A model generated the notes under the pieces. It was not told the DNA's origin, did no database searches, and saw only the letters and a list, made by a program, of their open reading frames with translations. The translations under genes were made by a program, and so were the position numbers. From positions 20,278 to 84,277 of the forward strand of contig JBBAQX010000013.1 of assembly GCA_040400085.1 (NCBI GenBank): a DNA stretch of 64,000 nucleotides, written 5' to 3'. Of this stretch, positions 17,096 to 26,275 are shown in pieces. This DNA comes from HNR sp040400085. Lineage in GTDB: Bacteria; Actinomycetota; Actinomycetes; Actinomycetales; Microbacteriaceae. Within the stretch, counting starts at the first letter, position 1, and the number at the start of each line of letters is the position of its first letter.

Positions 17096-20000
17096 CGGTT
17101 ACCTCCAAAATACGTGTCCACACGGCGTCGCCGTCAGGGTCAACTCCTGCGTCATCTGCCTCTTGTCGAATTGCGAGAACAGCCGCATAGTCGCGGGGAA
17201 CGACCTTGACGAAAGACTGGACTGACTCGTCGAAGTTGTCAAGCATCCGTTCAGCGAGCTTCGAATCGGTGCGTTCGCGATGCTGTTCGAGCAGGTCGCG
17301 TACGATTTCGATATCGCTTCGATCGAGGATGCCCAGCACAAGCTCTCCAGAGGCAAGCGAATCCGCGTTCACCCGGCTCGGGTCGAGCTTGTATGCGTAT
17401 GCAATACCACCAGACATTCCCGCGCCGAAGTTGCGGCCGGTCTCGCCGAGGATGAGCGCGAGCCCTCCCGTCATGTATTCGAGCCCGTGGTCGCCGACTC
17501 CCTCGACAACCGCGGTTGCCCCCGAGTTGCGGACGAGGAAACGTTCGCCGACCACGCCGCTGATGTGTATTGTTCCGCTTGTGGCGCCGTATCCGATGAC
17601 GTTTCCCGCGATGACGTTTTCTTCGGCGACCAGGGTGGCCGAGGAAGATGGGCGAACGATGATCGTACCTCCCGAGAGCCCCTTGCCCACGTAGTCATTT
17701 GCATCACCGTGCAGCCGAAGCGTGATGCCAGATGGCATAAAGGCTCCGAGCGATTGCCCCGCCGTGCCGGTGAGGCTCACATCGATGGTTCCTTCGGGAA
17801 GCCCTTCGTTACCGAAGCGTTTGGTGACCGCGTTGCCGAGCATGGTACCGACGGCCCTCTCGGTGTTCCTAATCGGGAGGTCGATGACAACGGGCCTGGC
17901 ATGCTGCAGCGCCTGTTCGCTGAGCTCAATCAGCTTCTGGTCGTAGTGCGCGCCGAGTTCGTGGTCCTGGGCCCGCGCGCTCACTCTGGGTGCATCCTTC
18001 TGAAGCGCGAGCGAGTCGGAGCCGGGGGTTGCGAGAATCGGCGAGAGGTCGAGGCCGGATGCCTTCCAGTGGTCGATGGCCGCATTCACGTTCAGGATCT
18101 CGGCCTGCCCGATCGCGTCCTGGAGCGTGCGGAACCCCAGCTCAGCCAGGTACTCGCGCACCTCCTCCGCGATAAATTCGAAGAAGTTGACCACGTGATC
18201 GGCCTGCCCGCTAAACCTGCTGCGCAGCTCGGGGTTCTGCGTTGCGACGCCGACGGGGCAGGTGTCGAGGTGACATACCCTCATGAGAATGCATCCCTCG
18301 ACCACGAGCGGCGCCGTCGCGAAGCCGAATTCTTCGGCCCCCAGGAGGGCACCGATGATCACGTCGCGACCCGTTTTGAGCTGGCCGTCAACCTGGAGGA
18401 CGACCCTGTCGCGCATACCGTTAAGCATCAGGGTCTGCTGCGTCTCGGCAAGGCCGAGCTCCCAGGGCGTACCCGCGTGCTTGAGCGAATTGATCGGGCT
18501 TGCACCGGTTCCGCCATCATAGCCAGAAACCAGGATCACATCGGAGAGCGCCTTCGCGACACCGGCAGCGACAGCCCCGATGCCCGATTGGCTCACCAGT
18601 TTCGTGTGGATTCGGGCGTCCGGATTTGCTCGTTTCAGATCGAAGATGAGCTGCTTGAGGTCTTCGATCGAGTAGATGTCGTGGTGCGGTGGCGGCGAAA
18701 TCAGGCCGACGCCAGGAGTCGCATGCCTTGTCCGAGCGACCCACGGATACACCTTGGTCGGCGGCAACTGCCCTCCCTCGCCCGGCTTTGCGCCCTGGGC
18801 GAGCTTGATCTGGATGTCGTCGGCGCTCGTGAGATACATGCTGGTGACCCCAAAACGACCGGAGGCAACCTGTTTGATGGCGCTGCGGCGTTCCGGGTCG
18901 AGCAGCCGATCCAGGTCCTCGCCGCCCTCACCCGTGTTGGACTTCGCGCCGAGGCGATTCATCGCGATCGCGAGGGTCTCGTGCGCTTCCTTGGAGATGG
19001 AACCGTAGCTCATTGCGCCGGTGGAGAAGCGTTTAACGATGGAGGAGACCGGCTCGACCTCTTCCAGGGGAACGGGGTCGCGCATCCCCCTCAATTGAAA
19101 CAACCCGCGCAGGGTCATCAGCTGTTCGGCTTGGTCATCGACTAGCTTGGTGTATTCGCGAAAAATATCGTAGCGACGGTTACGCGTCGAATGTTGCAAG
19201 CGGAATATCGTGTCCGGGTTGAAGAGGTGGGGCGAACCGTCGCGCCGCCACTGGTACTCTCCGCCCGTTTCGAGGCGCTGATGTGCGAGCGACGCACTGT
19301 CCTGCGGGTATGCGCTGAGGTGCCGGTGCAGGTTTTCCTGAGAGATCACGTCCAGCCCGACCCCGCCCAGCGGGCTCGCCGTGCCCGTGAAATAGCGCTC
19401 GATGAGTTCCTCGCCCAGCCCGATCGCCTCAAAGGCCTGCGCGCCGGCGTAGGAAGACACCGTCGAGATGCCCATCTTAGACATGATCTTGAGCACGCCC
19501 TTTCCGAGCGCCTTGATCAGGTTCTTGACGGCTTTCTCGGGGGAAACGTTGGTCACGATCCCGCTGCGCACGAGGTTCTCGCAGGTCTCCATGGCCAGGT
19601 ACGGGTTAACAGCGGACGCCCCGTAGCCAATCAGGAGCGCAACGTGATGAACCTCGCGTACGTCACCGGCCTCCACGATGAGACCAACGCTCATCCGCGT
19701 CGATTGGCGGATGAGGTGGTGATGCACCGCAGAGACCATGAGGAGCGATGGGATGGGCGCCAGATCTTTATCCGAGTCGCGATCCGAGAGCATCAGGAAC
19801 TCGGCCCCAGCAGCGATAGCCGCATCCGCCTCGGCACAGAGCTCCTCAAGACGATCGCCCATCGCTCCGGGGCCCCGGTCAAAGCGATAGAGCCCCCGCA
19901 GGGTGACAGCTCGGTCGCTATCCGGTTCATGATCGATGTGCTGAATCTTGGCAAGCTCGTCATTATCGATCACCGGAAAATCAAGGATGATCTGATGAGC

Positions 20001-21638
20001 GTGCTCGGGTGTCGCCGCGAGCAGGTTCCGCTGAGGCCCAAGCCCCATACTTAGCGAGGTCACGACCTCCTCGCGGATAGAGTCAAGAGGCGGGTTGGTT
20101 ACCTGGGCGAAGTTCTGCACAAAGTAGTCAAAGAGCAGCCGGGGCCTATCGGCGAGAACGGCTACAGGCGTGTCCGAGCCCATTGCGGCGAGGGGCTCAG
20201 CGCCAGTGCGCGCCATGGGGGTGAGCATAATCCTCACCTCTTCCTCGGTGTAGCCGAATGTCTTCTGACGGCGGGTGATCGAGGCAGGGGGGTGAACGAT
20301 ATGCTCGCGTTCCGGCAGGGCCGACAGCCGGATTCGTCCGCTGTGAAGCCACTCTCCCCAGGGTTCGATCGATGACACGGATGCCTTAATCTCATCATCC
20401 TCAATCAATCGTCCCTGCTCGGTATCGATGAGGAACATCTTGCCCGGTTGGAGCCGCCCGCGCCGGACTACCCTTGCGGGGTCGACGTCGAGGATTCCGG
20501 TTTCGGACCCGAGCACAACGAGTCCGTCATCGGTGATCAGGTAACGACCAGGACGAAGGCCGTTGCGGTCTAGTGTCGCGCCCACGAGGGTGCCGTCGGT
20601 GAATGTGAGCGCGGCGGGGCCGTCCCAGGGCTCCATGAGCATCGAGTGATACTCGTAAAAGTCGCGTTTTGACGGGTCAAGATCCGCCTGTTTTTCCCAG
20701 GCCTCAGGAACCATCATCATCATGGCGTGCGGCAACGAGCGTCCTGTTAGCGTGAGCAGCTCGAGCACCTCGTCGAAACTTGCGGAGTCGCTGGCCCCCG
20801 GGGTACAGATCGGCAGCAGGGGCGCAAGATCTCCGATGAGATCAGACTCGAGCTGCGATTGACGCGCCTTCATCCAGTTGCGATTTCCCTCGACCGTGTT
20901 AATCTCGCCGTTGTGGGCCATCATGCGCAGCGGTTGGGCGAGCGGCCACGAGGGGAACGTGTTGGTGGAGTAACGCGAGTGCACAATCGCGAGCTTCGAG
21001 GCAAATCGTTTGTCGCTCAGGTCGGGATAGAACGGCTCAAGTTGGAGCGTGGTCACCATGCCCTTGTACACGACGGTGCGCGCCGAGAGCGAAATGAAAT
21101 ACGCGCCAAGCTCGCGTTCCACCCGTTTGCGCACGCGAAACGTGAGGCGATCAAGTTCGATATCGCTCAGCGTCCCATCTGCGCTCGAAACAAAGAATTG
21201 CTCGAATGCCGGCATTGCCTCGCGGGCAAGCGTGCCCAGATTATCGGGGTTGGTGGGAACTACGCGCCACCCCAGGATGTCGAGGCCCTCCTCAACTGCG
21301 ATTGCTGCTATCCGAAGTTTGATCGCGGCGCGTTTGGCGTAGACGGTTGGGAGGAAGGCCATCCCCACGGCGTAATCTCCCTGGAGGGGAAGGTGAAAGT
21401 CTACGACCTCGCGAAAGAACGCGTCGGGAATCTGGGTCAGAATTCCCGCTCCGTCTCCTGTTCCGGCATCAGAACCGATAGCCCCGCGATGCTCAAGGTT
21501 GCGGAGGGCATCCAACGCGTTCTCGATAATGTCGTGCCCGGCCGTTCCCCTGAGGGTTGCGACCATTGCTAGCCCGCAGGCATCCTTCTCGAATCTAGGG
21601 TCGTACAGTCCCTGCTTCTTCGGGGTCGTGTGAACCAT
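17088..21638 (-). CDS. gltB: Glutamate synthase large subunit
   Basis: The large subunit hydrolyses glutamine and transfers the ammonia to 2-oxoglutarate. With ATG at 21638 (a TTG lies one codon upstream) it has 1516 residues, normal for the family. The N-terminal class II amidotransferase nucleophile Cys is in FEKDACGLAMVATL, implying removal of a propeptide of about 20 residues. The FMN/[3Fe-4S] synthase domain shows AQGAKPGEGGQLP and the cysteines of CILMRVCHLDTCPVG. The C-terminal beta-helix with repeated glycines (GYGATSGTIHISG, GMSGGIAYAY) is complete. GAGGAC lies near the start. No clear GlnR-type site was found upstream. Confidence 0.97.
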   Translation of the reverse strand: MVHTTPKKQGLYDPRFEKDACGLAMVATLRGTAGHDIIENALDALRNLEHRGAIGSDAGTGDGAGILTQIPDAFFREVVDFHLPLQGDYAVGMAFLPTVYAKRAAIKLRIAAIAVEEGLDILGWRVVPTNPDNLGTLAREAMPAFEQFFVSSADGTLSDIELDRLTFRVRKRVERELGAYFISLSARTVVYKGMVTTLQLEPFYPDLSDKRFASKLAIVHSRYSTNTFPSWPLAQPLRMMAHNGEINTVEGNRNWMKARQSQLESDLIGDLAPLLPICTPGASDSASFDEVLELLTLTGRSLPHAMMMMVPEAWEKQADLDPSKRDFYEYHSMLMEPWDGPAALTFTDGTLVGATLDRNGLRPGRYLITDDGLVVLGSETGILDVDPARVVRRGRLQPGKMFLIDTEQGRLIEDDEIKASVSSIEPWGEWLHSGRIRLSALPEREHIVHPPASITRRQKTFGYTEEEVRIMLTPMARTGAEPLAAMGSDTPVAVLADRPRLLFDYFVQNFAQVTNPPLDSIREEVVTSLSMGLGPQRNLLAATPEHAHQIILDFPVIDNDELAKIQHIDHEPDSDRAVTLRGLYRFDRGPGAMGDRLEELCAEADAAIAAGAEFLMLSDRDSDKDLAPIPSLLMVSAVHHHLIRQSTRMSVGLIVEAGDVREVHHVALLIGYGASAVNPYLAMETCENLVRSGIVTNVSPEKAVKNLIKALGKGVLKIMSKMGISTVSSYAGAQAFEAIGLGEELIERYFTGTASPLGGVGLDVISQENLHRHLSAYPQDSASLAHQRLETGGEYQWRRDGSPHLFNPDTIFRLQHSTRNRRYDIFREYTKLVDDQAEQLMTLRGLFQLRGMRDPVPLEEVEPVSSIVKRFSTGAMSYGSISKEAHETLAIAMNRLGAKSNTGEGGEDLDRLLDPERRSAIKQVASGRFGVTSMYLTSADDIQIKLAQGAKPGEGGQLPPTKVYPWVARTRHATPGVGLISPPPHHDIYSIEDLKQLIFDLKRANPDARIHTKLVSQSGIGAVAAGVAKALSDVILVSGYDGGTGASPINSLKHAGTPWELGLAETQQTLMLNGMRDRVVLQVDGQLKTGRDVIIGALLGAEEFGFATAPLVVEGCILMRVCHLDTCPVGVATQNPELRSRFSGQADHVVNFFEFIAEEVREYLAELGFRTLQDAIGQAEILNVNAAIDHWKASGLDLSPILATPGSDSLALQKDAPRVSARAQDHELGAHYDQKLIELSEQALQHARPVVIDLPIRNTERAVGTMLGNAVTKRFGNEGLPEGTIDVSLTGTAGQSLGAFMPSGITLRLHGDANDYVGKGLSGGTIIVRPSSSATLVAEENVIAGNVIGYGATSGTIHISGVVGERFLVRNSGATAVVEGVGDHGLEYMTGGLALILGETGRNFGAGMSGGIAYAYKLDPSRVNADSLASGELVLGILDRSDIEIVRDLLEQHRERTDSKLAERMLDNFDESVQSFVKVVPRDYAAVLAIRQEADDAGVDPDGDAVWTRILEVTGG

Positions 21639-21831
21639 CAATACCGTCCTCTGCGTGTCTCGTATGACTAATGAGTGATGCAGGACGACGGCGGCCCGAT
21701 TCAGTCACTGTGTATCAGCTACCGGTGCTGCACATACTGTGGTGCGTCGGTAACTTCGTTTCCCCCGGAGCATTGTTTCGTGCGACAAAACTCACGGATA
21801 GCGGCAGAATGTTCGCTTTGTGGCGTTATTC

Positions 21832-22830
21832 TCAGTGCTTTTCGTTGATTTCCGGTTCGGCCGGGGCCTTCTCCAGAAGAAAATGCGTGTTTTCGTCTTC
21901 CGATTCTACAGCACCATCGTCATCACCGAGACCAGTTTGGCTCTTGGGGGTGCGACCAGGGCGGTACACACTGGGCTCAATTCCGGGATGCTCGCGGCGC
22001 TGAATCAGAATAATGATCAGCCCGACCACAATCGCGATGAGCGCGGTCCACAGGTTGTAGCGGAGCCCAAGGAACGATCCAATGGGGTCTACCCGCAGAG
22101 TTTCAAGCCACGCACGTCCGATCCCGTACCAGATGAGGTAGAGGCCGAAGGTCTGGCCCCAGCGAGTCCGGAGCTTACGCTCGAGGAAAAGAATAAGGGC
22201 AACCCCGATGAGGTTCCAGACAATCTCGTACAAAAATGTTGGGTGAAAAAGCGTGCCCTCGGCGAGTCCGACAGGGAAAGCCGGGTTCGAGGCTGGGACC
22301 TCAAGTCCCCAAGGAAGATCGGTCGGTGATCCGAAGAGCTCCGTGTTGAAGTAATTGCCCATGCGGCCAAATGCCTGAGCGACAAGAAGTCCGGGAGCAA
22401 GAGCATCCGCGAAAGACCAGAAACGGATGCCGGTGTAACGGCTCGCTATCAGTGCACCTACGGCGCCTCCGAGGAGCGCACCAAAGATTGCAATGCCGCC
22501 CTCCCAGACCGCAAAAACCTTCCACCACTCTGCTCCAGAGTAAAAGAAATCATTGGGATGCGTGAGGACGTGATAGGTACGGGCCCCGATCATTCCAAAG
22601 ATAACCGTGAACAGGCCGAAGTCAATGGTGACGCCGTTTTCGCCGCCGCGTTTGGTGAGTCGGCGATTGGTGATGATTCCAGCCGCGAGAATACCGACGA
22701 GGATACAGATCGCATAGAAGTGCAACCGGAACTCCGCCCCCCACGGCATGGTCAGTGTCCAGTAGCTCAGCTCGGGGCTGGGGATGCTCATGGGTATGAC
22801 CGCTGTTAGCGCGTGTAGTGGCAGGCTCAC
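21832..22830 (-). CDS. lgt: Prolipoprotein diacylglyceryl transferase
   Basis: Lgt transfers diacylglycerol from phosphatidylglycerol to the lipobox cysteine of prelipoproteins in the plasma membrane. The protein has 332 residues with about seven membrane segments. It carries the family signature GRMGNYFNTELFG (about 156-168) and HPTFLYE (about 193-199). The polar tail after residue 285 is charged and probably cytosolic. The start is GTG at 22830; a second possible start, ATG, is 13 codons downstream. It follows trpA on the same strand. Likely clients inside this window are the lipoproteins at 39580 and 47504. Confidence 0.95.
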   Translation of the reverse strand: MSLPLHALTAVIPMSIPSPELSYWTLTMPWGAEFRLHFYAICILVGILAAGIITNRRLTKRGGENGVTIDFGLFTVIFGMIGARTYHVLTHPNDFFYSGAEWWKVFAVWEGGIAIFGALLGGAVGALIASRYTGIRFWSFADALAPGLLVAQAFGRMGNYFNTELFGSPTDLPWGLEVPASNPAFPVGLAEGTLFHPTFLYEIVWNLIGVALILFLERKLRTRWGQTFGLYLIWYGIGRAWLETLRVDPIGSFLGLRYNLWTALIAIVVGLIIILIQRREHPGIEPSVYRPGRTPKSQTGLGDDDGAVESEDENTHFLLEKAPAEPEINEKH

Positions 22831-22892
22831 CTGATACTTCTCTCTCTTGACGAAGATGCCGACGGCATCCTATTGATTCTAAACCGTTGCAG

Positions 22893-23705
22893 CTAAGCTG
22901 CTGCACCCTTGGCGAGTTCTGCGGCGACCTCAGCGACCGCATTCACTCCCCCGTCGGCGAGGGCACGCACCAGGGCGGTACCGATGATGGCCCCATCCGC
23001 GTAGCTCAGGATCTCTGAGACGTGATCGGCAGTTGAGATGCCCAAACCCACGCAGGCATATTCTGCGCCCTGATCGCGAAGTCGTTTGACCAGGGTCTGG
23101 GCAGCGTTATCCACGTCGGTTCGTGTTCCCGTAACGCCCATTGTCGAGACCGTATAAACAAAGCCCCTACTCTTTTCGATGACCTGGCGCAGCCGCTCGT
23201 CCGTCGAGGAGGGGGCAGCAAGAAATACGCGATCGAGGCCCGTACGTTCCGATGCTGCCAACCAACCGGCTCCCTCGTCAGGAATCAGGTCGGGGGTAAT
23301 CAGTCCGGCACCGCCCGAGGCGACCAGGTCATCCGCAAATCGATCCACGCCATATTGCAGCACGGGGTTCCAGTAGGTCATGATCAGGACCGGTATGTTC
23401 GCCCGGGCACGGATCTCACGAATTGCGGTGAAGCCATCGGAGAGGCGGAAGCCGTTGGCGCGGGCTTGCAGCGTCGCGGCCTGAATCACCGGGCCGTCCA
23501 TCACCGGGTCGGAGTATGGCAACCCGAGTTCTAGGATGTCGAAGCCGTTCTCCGCGAGGGCAACGGCCGCATCGATGCTGGTCTGCAGGTCGGGGAAACC
23601 GACCGGAAGATAGCCGATGAGTGCGCCAGAGCCGGCGTCGCGGCGGGCTGTGATCACGCTTTCGACAGCGGATGCCTGGGTGCTATTCACGTTCGTCTCG
23701 CTCAT
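22893..23705 (-). CDS. trpA: Tryptophan synthase alpha subunit
   Basis: TrpA cleaves indole-3-glycerol phosphate to indole and glyceraldehyde 3-phosphate and channels indole to TrpB. The 270-residue TIM barrel has the signature with catalytic Glu and Asp in LELGLPYSDPVMDGP (about 56-70) and the phosphate-binding GLGIST and GTALV segments near the C-terminus. It overlaps the trpB stop by 4 bp (ATGA). Confidence 0.97.
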   Translation of the reverse strand: MSETNVNSTQASAVESVITARRDAGSGALIGYLPVGFPDLQTSIDAAVALAENGFDILELGLPYSDPVMDGPVIQAATLQARANGFRLSDGFTAIREIRARANIPVLIMTYWNPVLQYGVDRFADDLVASGGAGLITPDLIPDEGAGWLAASERTGLDRVFLAAPSSTDERLRQVIEKSRGFVYTVSTMGVTGTRTDVDNAAQTLVKRLRDQGAEYACVGLGISTADHVSEILSYADGAIIGTALVRALADGGVNAVAEVAAELAKGAAA

Positions 23706-24937
23706 TTCTGATCGCCGGCAGCTGCCGTTGTGCTTGATTCTTCCGCATCCAGCAAATCGAAGTACTCCGCCGCAGTTTCCATGTCCTTGTCTCCGCGGCC
23801 GCTGAGGTTCACGAGGATGATGCTCGTGGGTCCGAGCTCCCTGCCAAGGTCGAGGGCTCCCGCGAGTGCATGCGCCGACTCAATTGCCGGGATGATCCCC
23901 TCGGTTCGGGACAGGAGGCGAAGCGCATCCATGGCCTGGGCATCCGTTATCGGGCGGTACATCGCGCGATCGATGCTCGACAGCCACGAGTGTTCCGGTC
24001 CGACACCGGGGTAATCGAGTCCGGCAGAGATGGAGTGCGACTCTAGCGTCTGGCCATCCTCGTCCTGCAGCATGAGGCTTCGTGCGCCGTGCAGCACGCC
24101 CGGACGCCCCTTCGTGATCGTTGCCGCGTGCCTGGGAGTGTCGACGCCCTCGCCTGCCGCTTCGAAGCCGTAGAGGGCAACGGACGGATCGTCGAGAAAC
24201 GCATGAAAGATCCCGATCGCGTTGGAGCCGCCTCCGACGCAGGCGGCTACGGCATCGGGGAGTTCGCCCGTGAGCTGGAGCACCTGCTCGCGCGCCTCCT
24301 CACCGATGATCTTCTGGAAATCGCGCACCATGGCGGGGAAAGGATGGGGACCGGCGACCGTGCCAAAGATGTAGTTGGTGTGTTCCACGTTGGTGACCCA
24401 GTCGCGCATCGCCTCGTTGATGGCGTCTTTAAGGGTGCGGGAACCAGCGGTAACAGGGATGACCTCGGCCCCGAGCAAACGCATTCGCGCGACGTTGAGG
24501 GCCTGCCGCTCGGTGTCAACCTCGCCCATGTAAACAACGCATTCAAGGCCGAACAGCGCCGCTGCCGTGGCCGTGGCTACGCCGTGCTGGCCAGCGCCCG
24601 TCTCAGCGATCACGCGGGTCTTGCCGATGCGCTTAGTGAGGAGGGCCTGCCCGAGCACGTTGTTGATCTTGTGTGATCCGGTGTGGTTGAGGTCCTCACG
24701 CTTGAGGATAATGCGGGCCCCGCCGGCATGCTGGGCGAAACGCGGAACCTCTGTGATGATCGAGGGCCGACCAGTGTAACTGCGATGTAACTCCATGAGT
24801 TCCGCCGCGAACGCGGGATCCTTGCGGGCGATATCGTACGCCTCGCTGAGCTCATCTAAGGCGGCTATGAGCGATTCGGGGACAAAGCGCCCACCAAAAT
24901 CACCGAAGTAGGGGCCGGATTCTTCTTTCAATGACAT
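23702..24937 (-). CDS. trpB: Tryptophan synthase beta subunit
   Basis: TrpB condenses indole with serine using pyridoxal phosphate. The 411-residue protein begins with GPYFGDFGGRFVPE and has the PLP lysine in LNHTGSHKINNVLGQ (about 83-97). The phosphate loop GGGSNAIG and the catalytic glutamate region ETGAGQHG are present. It lies between trpC and trpA on one strand. Confidence 0.97.
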   Translation of the reverse strand: MSLKEESGPYFGDFGGRFVPESLIAALDELSEAYDIARKDPAFAAELMELHRSYTGRPSIITEVPRFAQHAGGARIILKREDLNHTGSHKINNVLGQALLTKRIGKTRVIAETGAGQHGVATATAAALFGLECVVYMGEVDTERQALNVARMRLLGAEVIPVTAGSRTLKDAINEAMRDWVTNVEHTNYIFGTVAGPHPFPAMVRDFQKIIGEEAREQVLQLTGELPDAVAACVGGGSNAIGIFHAFLDDPSVALYGFEAAGEGVDTPRHAATITKGRPGVLHGARSLMLQDEDGQTLESHSISAGLDYPGVGPEHSWLSSIDRAMYRPITDAQAMDALRLLSRTEGIIPAIESAHALAGALDLGRELGPTSIILVNLSGRGDKDMETAAEYFDLLDAEESSTTAAAGDQK

Positions 24938-24989
24938 GTGGTTCCACCGAATCGTTTGAGATCGTTAGGGATAGTTAGAAATCGTTCAA

Positions 24990-25760
24990 TTAGACAGCTA
25001 GAAAGTGGGCAAGAGTTGCCAGCGGATCGCCAGTCACGAGTGCCTCACCGACAAGAACAACGTCTGCTCCGTCACGCCGGTAGTGAGCAACATCTTCCGC
25101 CGAGTGAACGGCCGATTCTGCGACCCGAATAACACCGGCGGGAATCTGATCTGCCAGACGACCAAAGAGGTTCTGGTCAAGTTCAAATGTGGAAAGATTT
25201 CGCGCATTGACCCCGATGAGATTAGCCCCAATATCGAGGGCGCGTGATACCTCGTTAGCATCGTGCGTCTCGACGAGAGCTGTCATACCCAGCTGTCCGA
25301 TGAGGTCATAGAGACTCAGCAGCTCGGGTTGCTCAAGCGCTGCCACGATCAGGAGAACCATATCGGCTCCGGCGGCCCTAGCCTCAAAGACTTGGTAGGG
25401 GTCCGAGATAAAGTCCTTGCGCAAGACGGGAAGAGAGATTGCATCTCGCACCGCTTCAAGATCCTCGAGGGATCCGCCAAACTTACGTCCCTCTGTAAGA
25501 ACGCTCACCGCACTTGCGCCACCGTCCTCATAGAGACTGGCAAGGGCAGCGGGATCCGGAATATCGGCAAGAGCACCGCGCGAGGGGCTTGCTCGCTTTA
25601 CCTCAGCGATGATCTTGATCGTATCTTCGGGCTGAAGAAAGACGAGGGCATCGAGGGCAGGTTCGCGGTCAAGAGCGGCCGCTTCGACAACGCTCAGCGG
25701 CCTGGCCTCGCGACGAATGGCGGCATCCTCTCGGGCACCGTCCATTAGTGATGTAAGCAC
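24990..25760 (-). CDS. trpC: Indole-3-glycerol-phosphate synthase
   Basis: TrpC closes the indole ring by decarboxylation of carboxyphenylaminodeoxyribulose 5-phosphate. The 256-residue TIM barrel shows IIAEVKRASPSRG (about 50-62), VLRKDFISDPYQV (about 113-125) and GVNARNLSTFELD (about 176-188), all active-site strands of the family. The start is GTG at 25760, one base after the stop of the small HGxxxxW protein gene, so coupling is likely. Confidence 0.97.
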   Translation of the reverse strand: MLTSLMDGAREDAAIRREARPLSVVEAAALDREPALDALVFLQPEDTIKIIAEVKRASPSRGALADIPDPAALASLYEDGGASAVSVLTEGRKFGGSLEDLEAVRDAISLPVLRKDFISDPYQVFEARAAGADMVLLIVAALEQPELLSLYDLIGQLGMTALVETHDANEVSRALDIGANLIGVNARNLSTFELDQNLFGRLADQIPAGVIRVAESAVHSAEDVAHYRRDGADVVLVGEALVTGDPLATLAHFLAV

Positions 25761-25761
25761 C

Positions 25762-25995
25762 TTAGTCGTGAGCCTTCGCTACATATTTGGGTCCGTTTAC
25801 TCCGTAACCGGCCTTGCGCATAACCCAGCCGGTGAGAAGACCAGCGACTAGGAGTCCAGCAGAGGCCCAAACGAGCCAGGACATGTGCAGAAAAAAGGCA
25901 ACGGTTCCGATTGCAAATGCGACCAGCATCACGACAACCGCCGTCCATGCTGCGGGCGAGTCCCCGTGTCCGGGCTCTTCGTGTTCGATACTCAA
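25762..25995 (-). CDS. Small Trp-operon membrane protein (HGxxxxW motif, DUF6704-like)
   Basis: A 77-residue protein starting at TTG 25995, five bases after a perfect AGGAG (26001-26005). A short acidic head with HEEPGHGDSPAAWTAV is followed by two membrane segments (about 18-36 and 41-58) and a short basic tail. Small proteins of this kind lie directly before trpC in many actinobacteria; their function is unknown. Its position directly before trpC fits that arrangement. An island separates it from the TIGR02234-like gene that would normally precede it. Confidence 0.8.
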   Translation of the reverse strand: MSIEHEEPGHGDSPAAWTAVVVMLVAFAIGTVAFFLHMSWLVWASAGLLVAGLLTGWVMRKAGYGVNGPKYVAKAHD

Positions 25996-26023
25996 TGAAA
26001 CTCCTAACGAGATGTACCCGTCG

Positions 26024-26029
26024 AGTCTA
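26024..26029 (-). promoter_or_regulatory. -10 box for the downstream half of the split trp unit
   Basis: TAGACT on the minus strand lies 28 bp before the TTG of the HGxxxxW protein, with a leader containing AGGAG. It matches -10 boxes at uvrB, coaE and rpsA. It would let trpC-trpB-trpA be transcribed independently of trpE. Confidence 0.45.
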
Positions 26030-26275
26030 TCCGGCTCACAGCTTCTTCGCATATTCGACTCACGATGTGGGGGAAATTTTGCTTTTGAACTGGGGAGTTC
26101 AACGTGCGAGATTTTCCACTCCCATTTACCCTTGGCCTGCGCATCTGTTCGCCGCACGTTGAGAAAAAATCGTGGTTATTTCGCAAAGTGCGACGAACAG
26201 ATCATCCCAGAAAATACAATGAGTAACGATACGATAATAGACAAAATATTTTCCTTCGACTGATTGAGATTAAAA

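Noticed and set aside
17280..19145. Long plus-strand open frame opposite gltB (621 codons)
   Set aside because: It is the antisense shadow of a high G+C gene; the minus strand encodes a full glutamate synthase with all motifs.
21642..21831. GlnR-like site upstream of gltB (GTAAC and GAAAC elements)
   Set aside because: Spacing between the half-sites is wrong for the known consensus.
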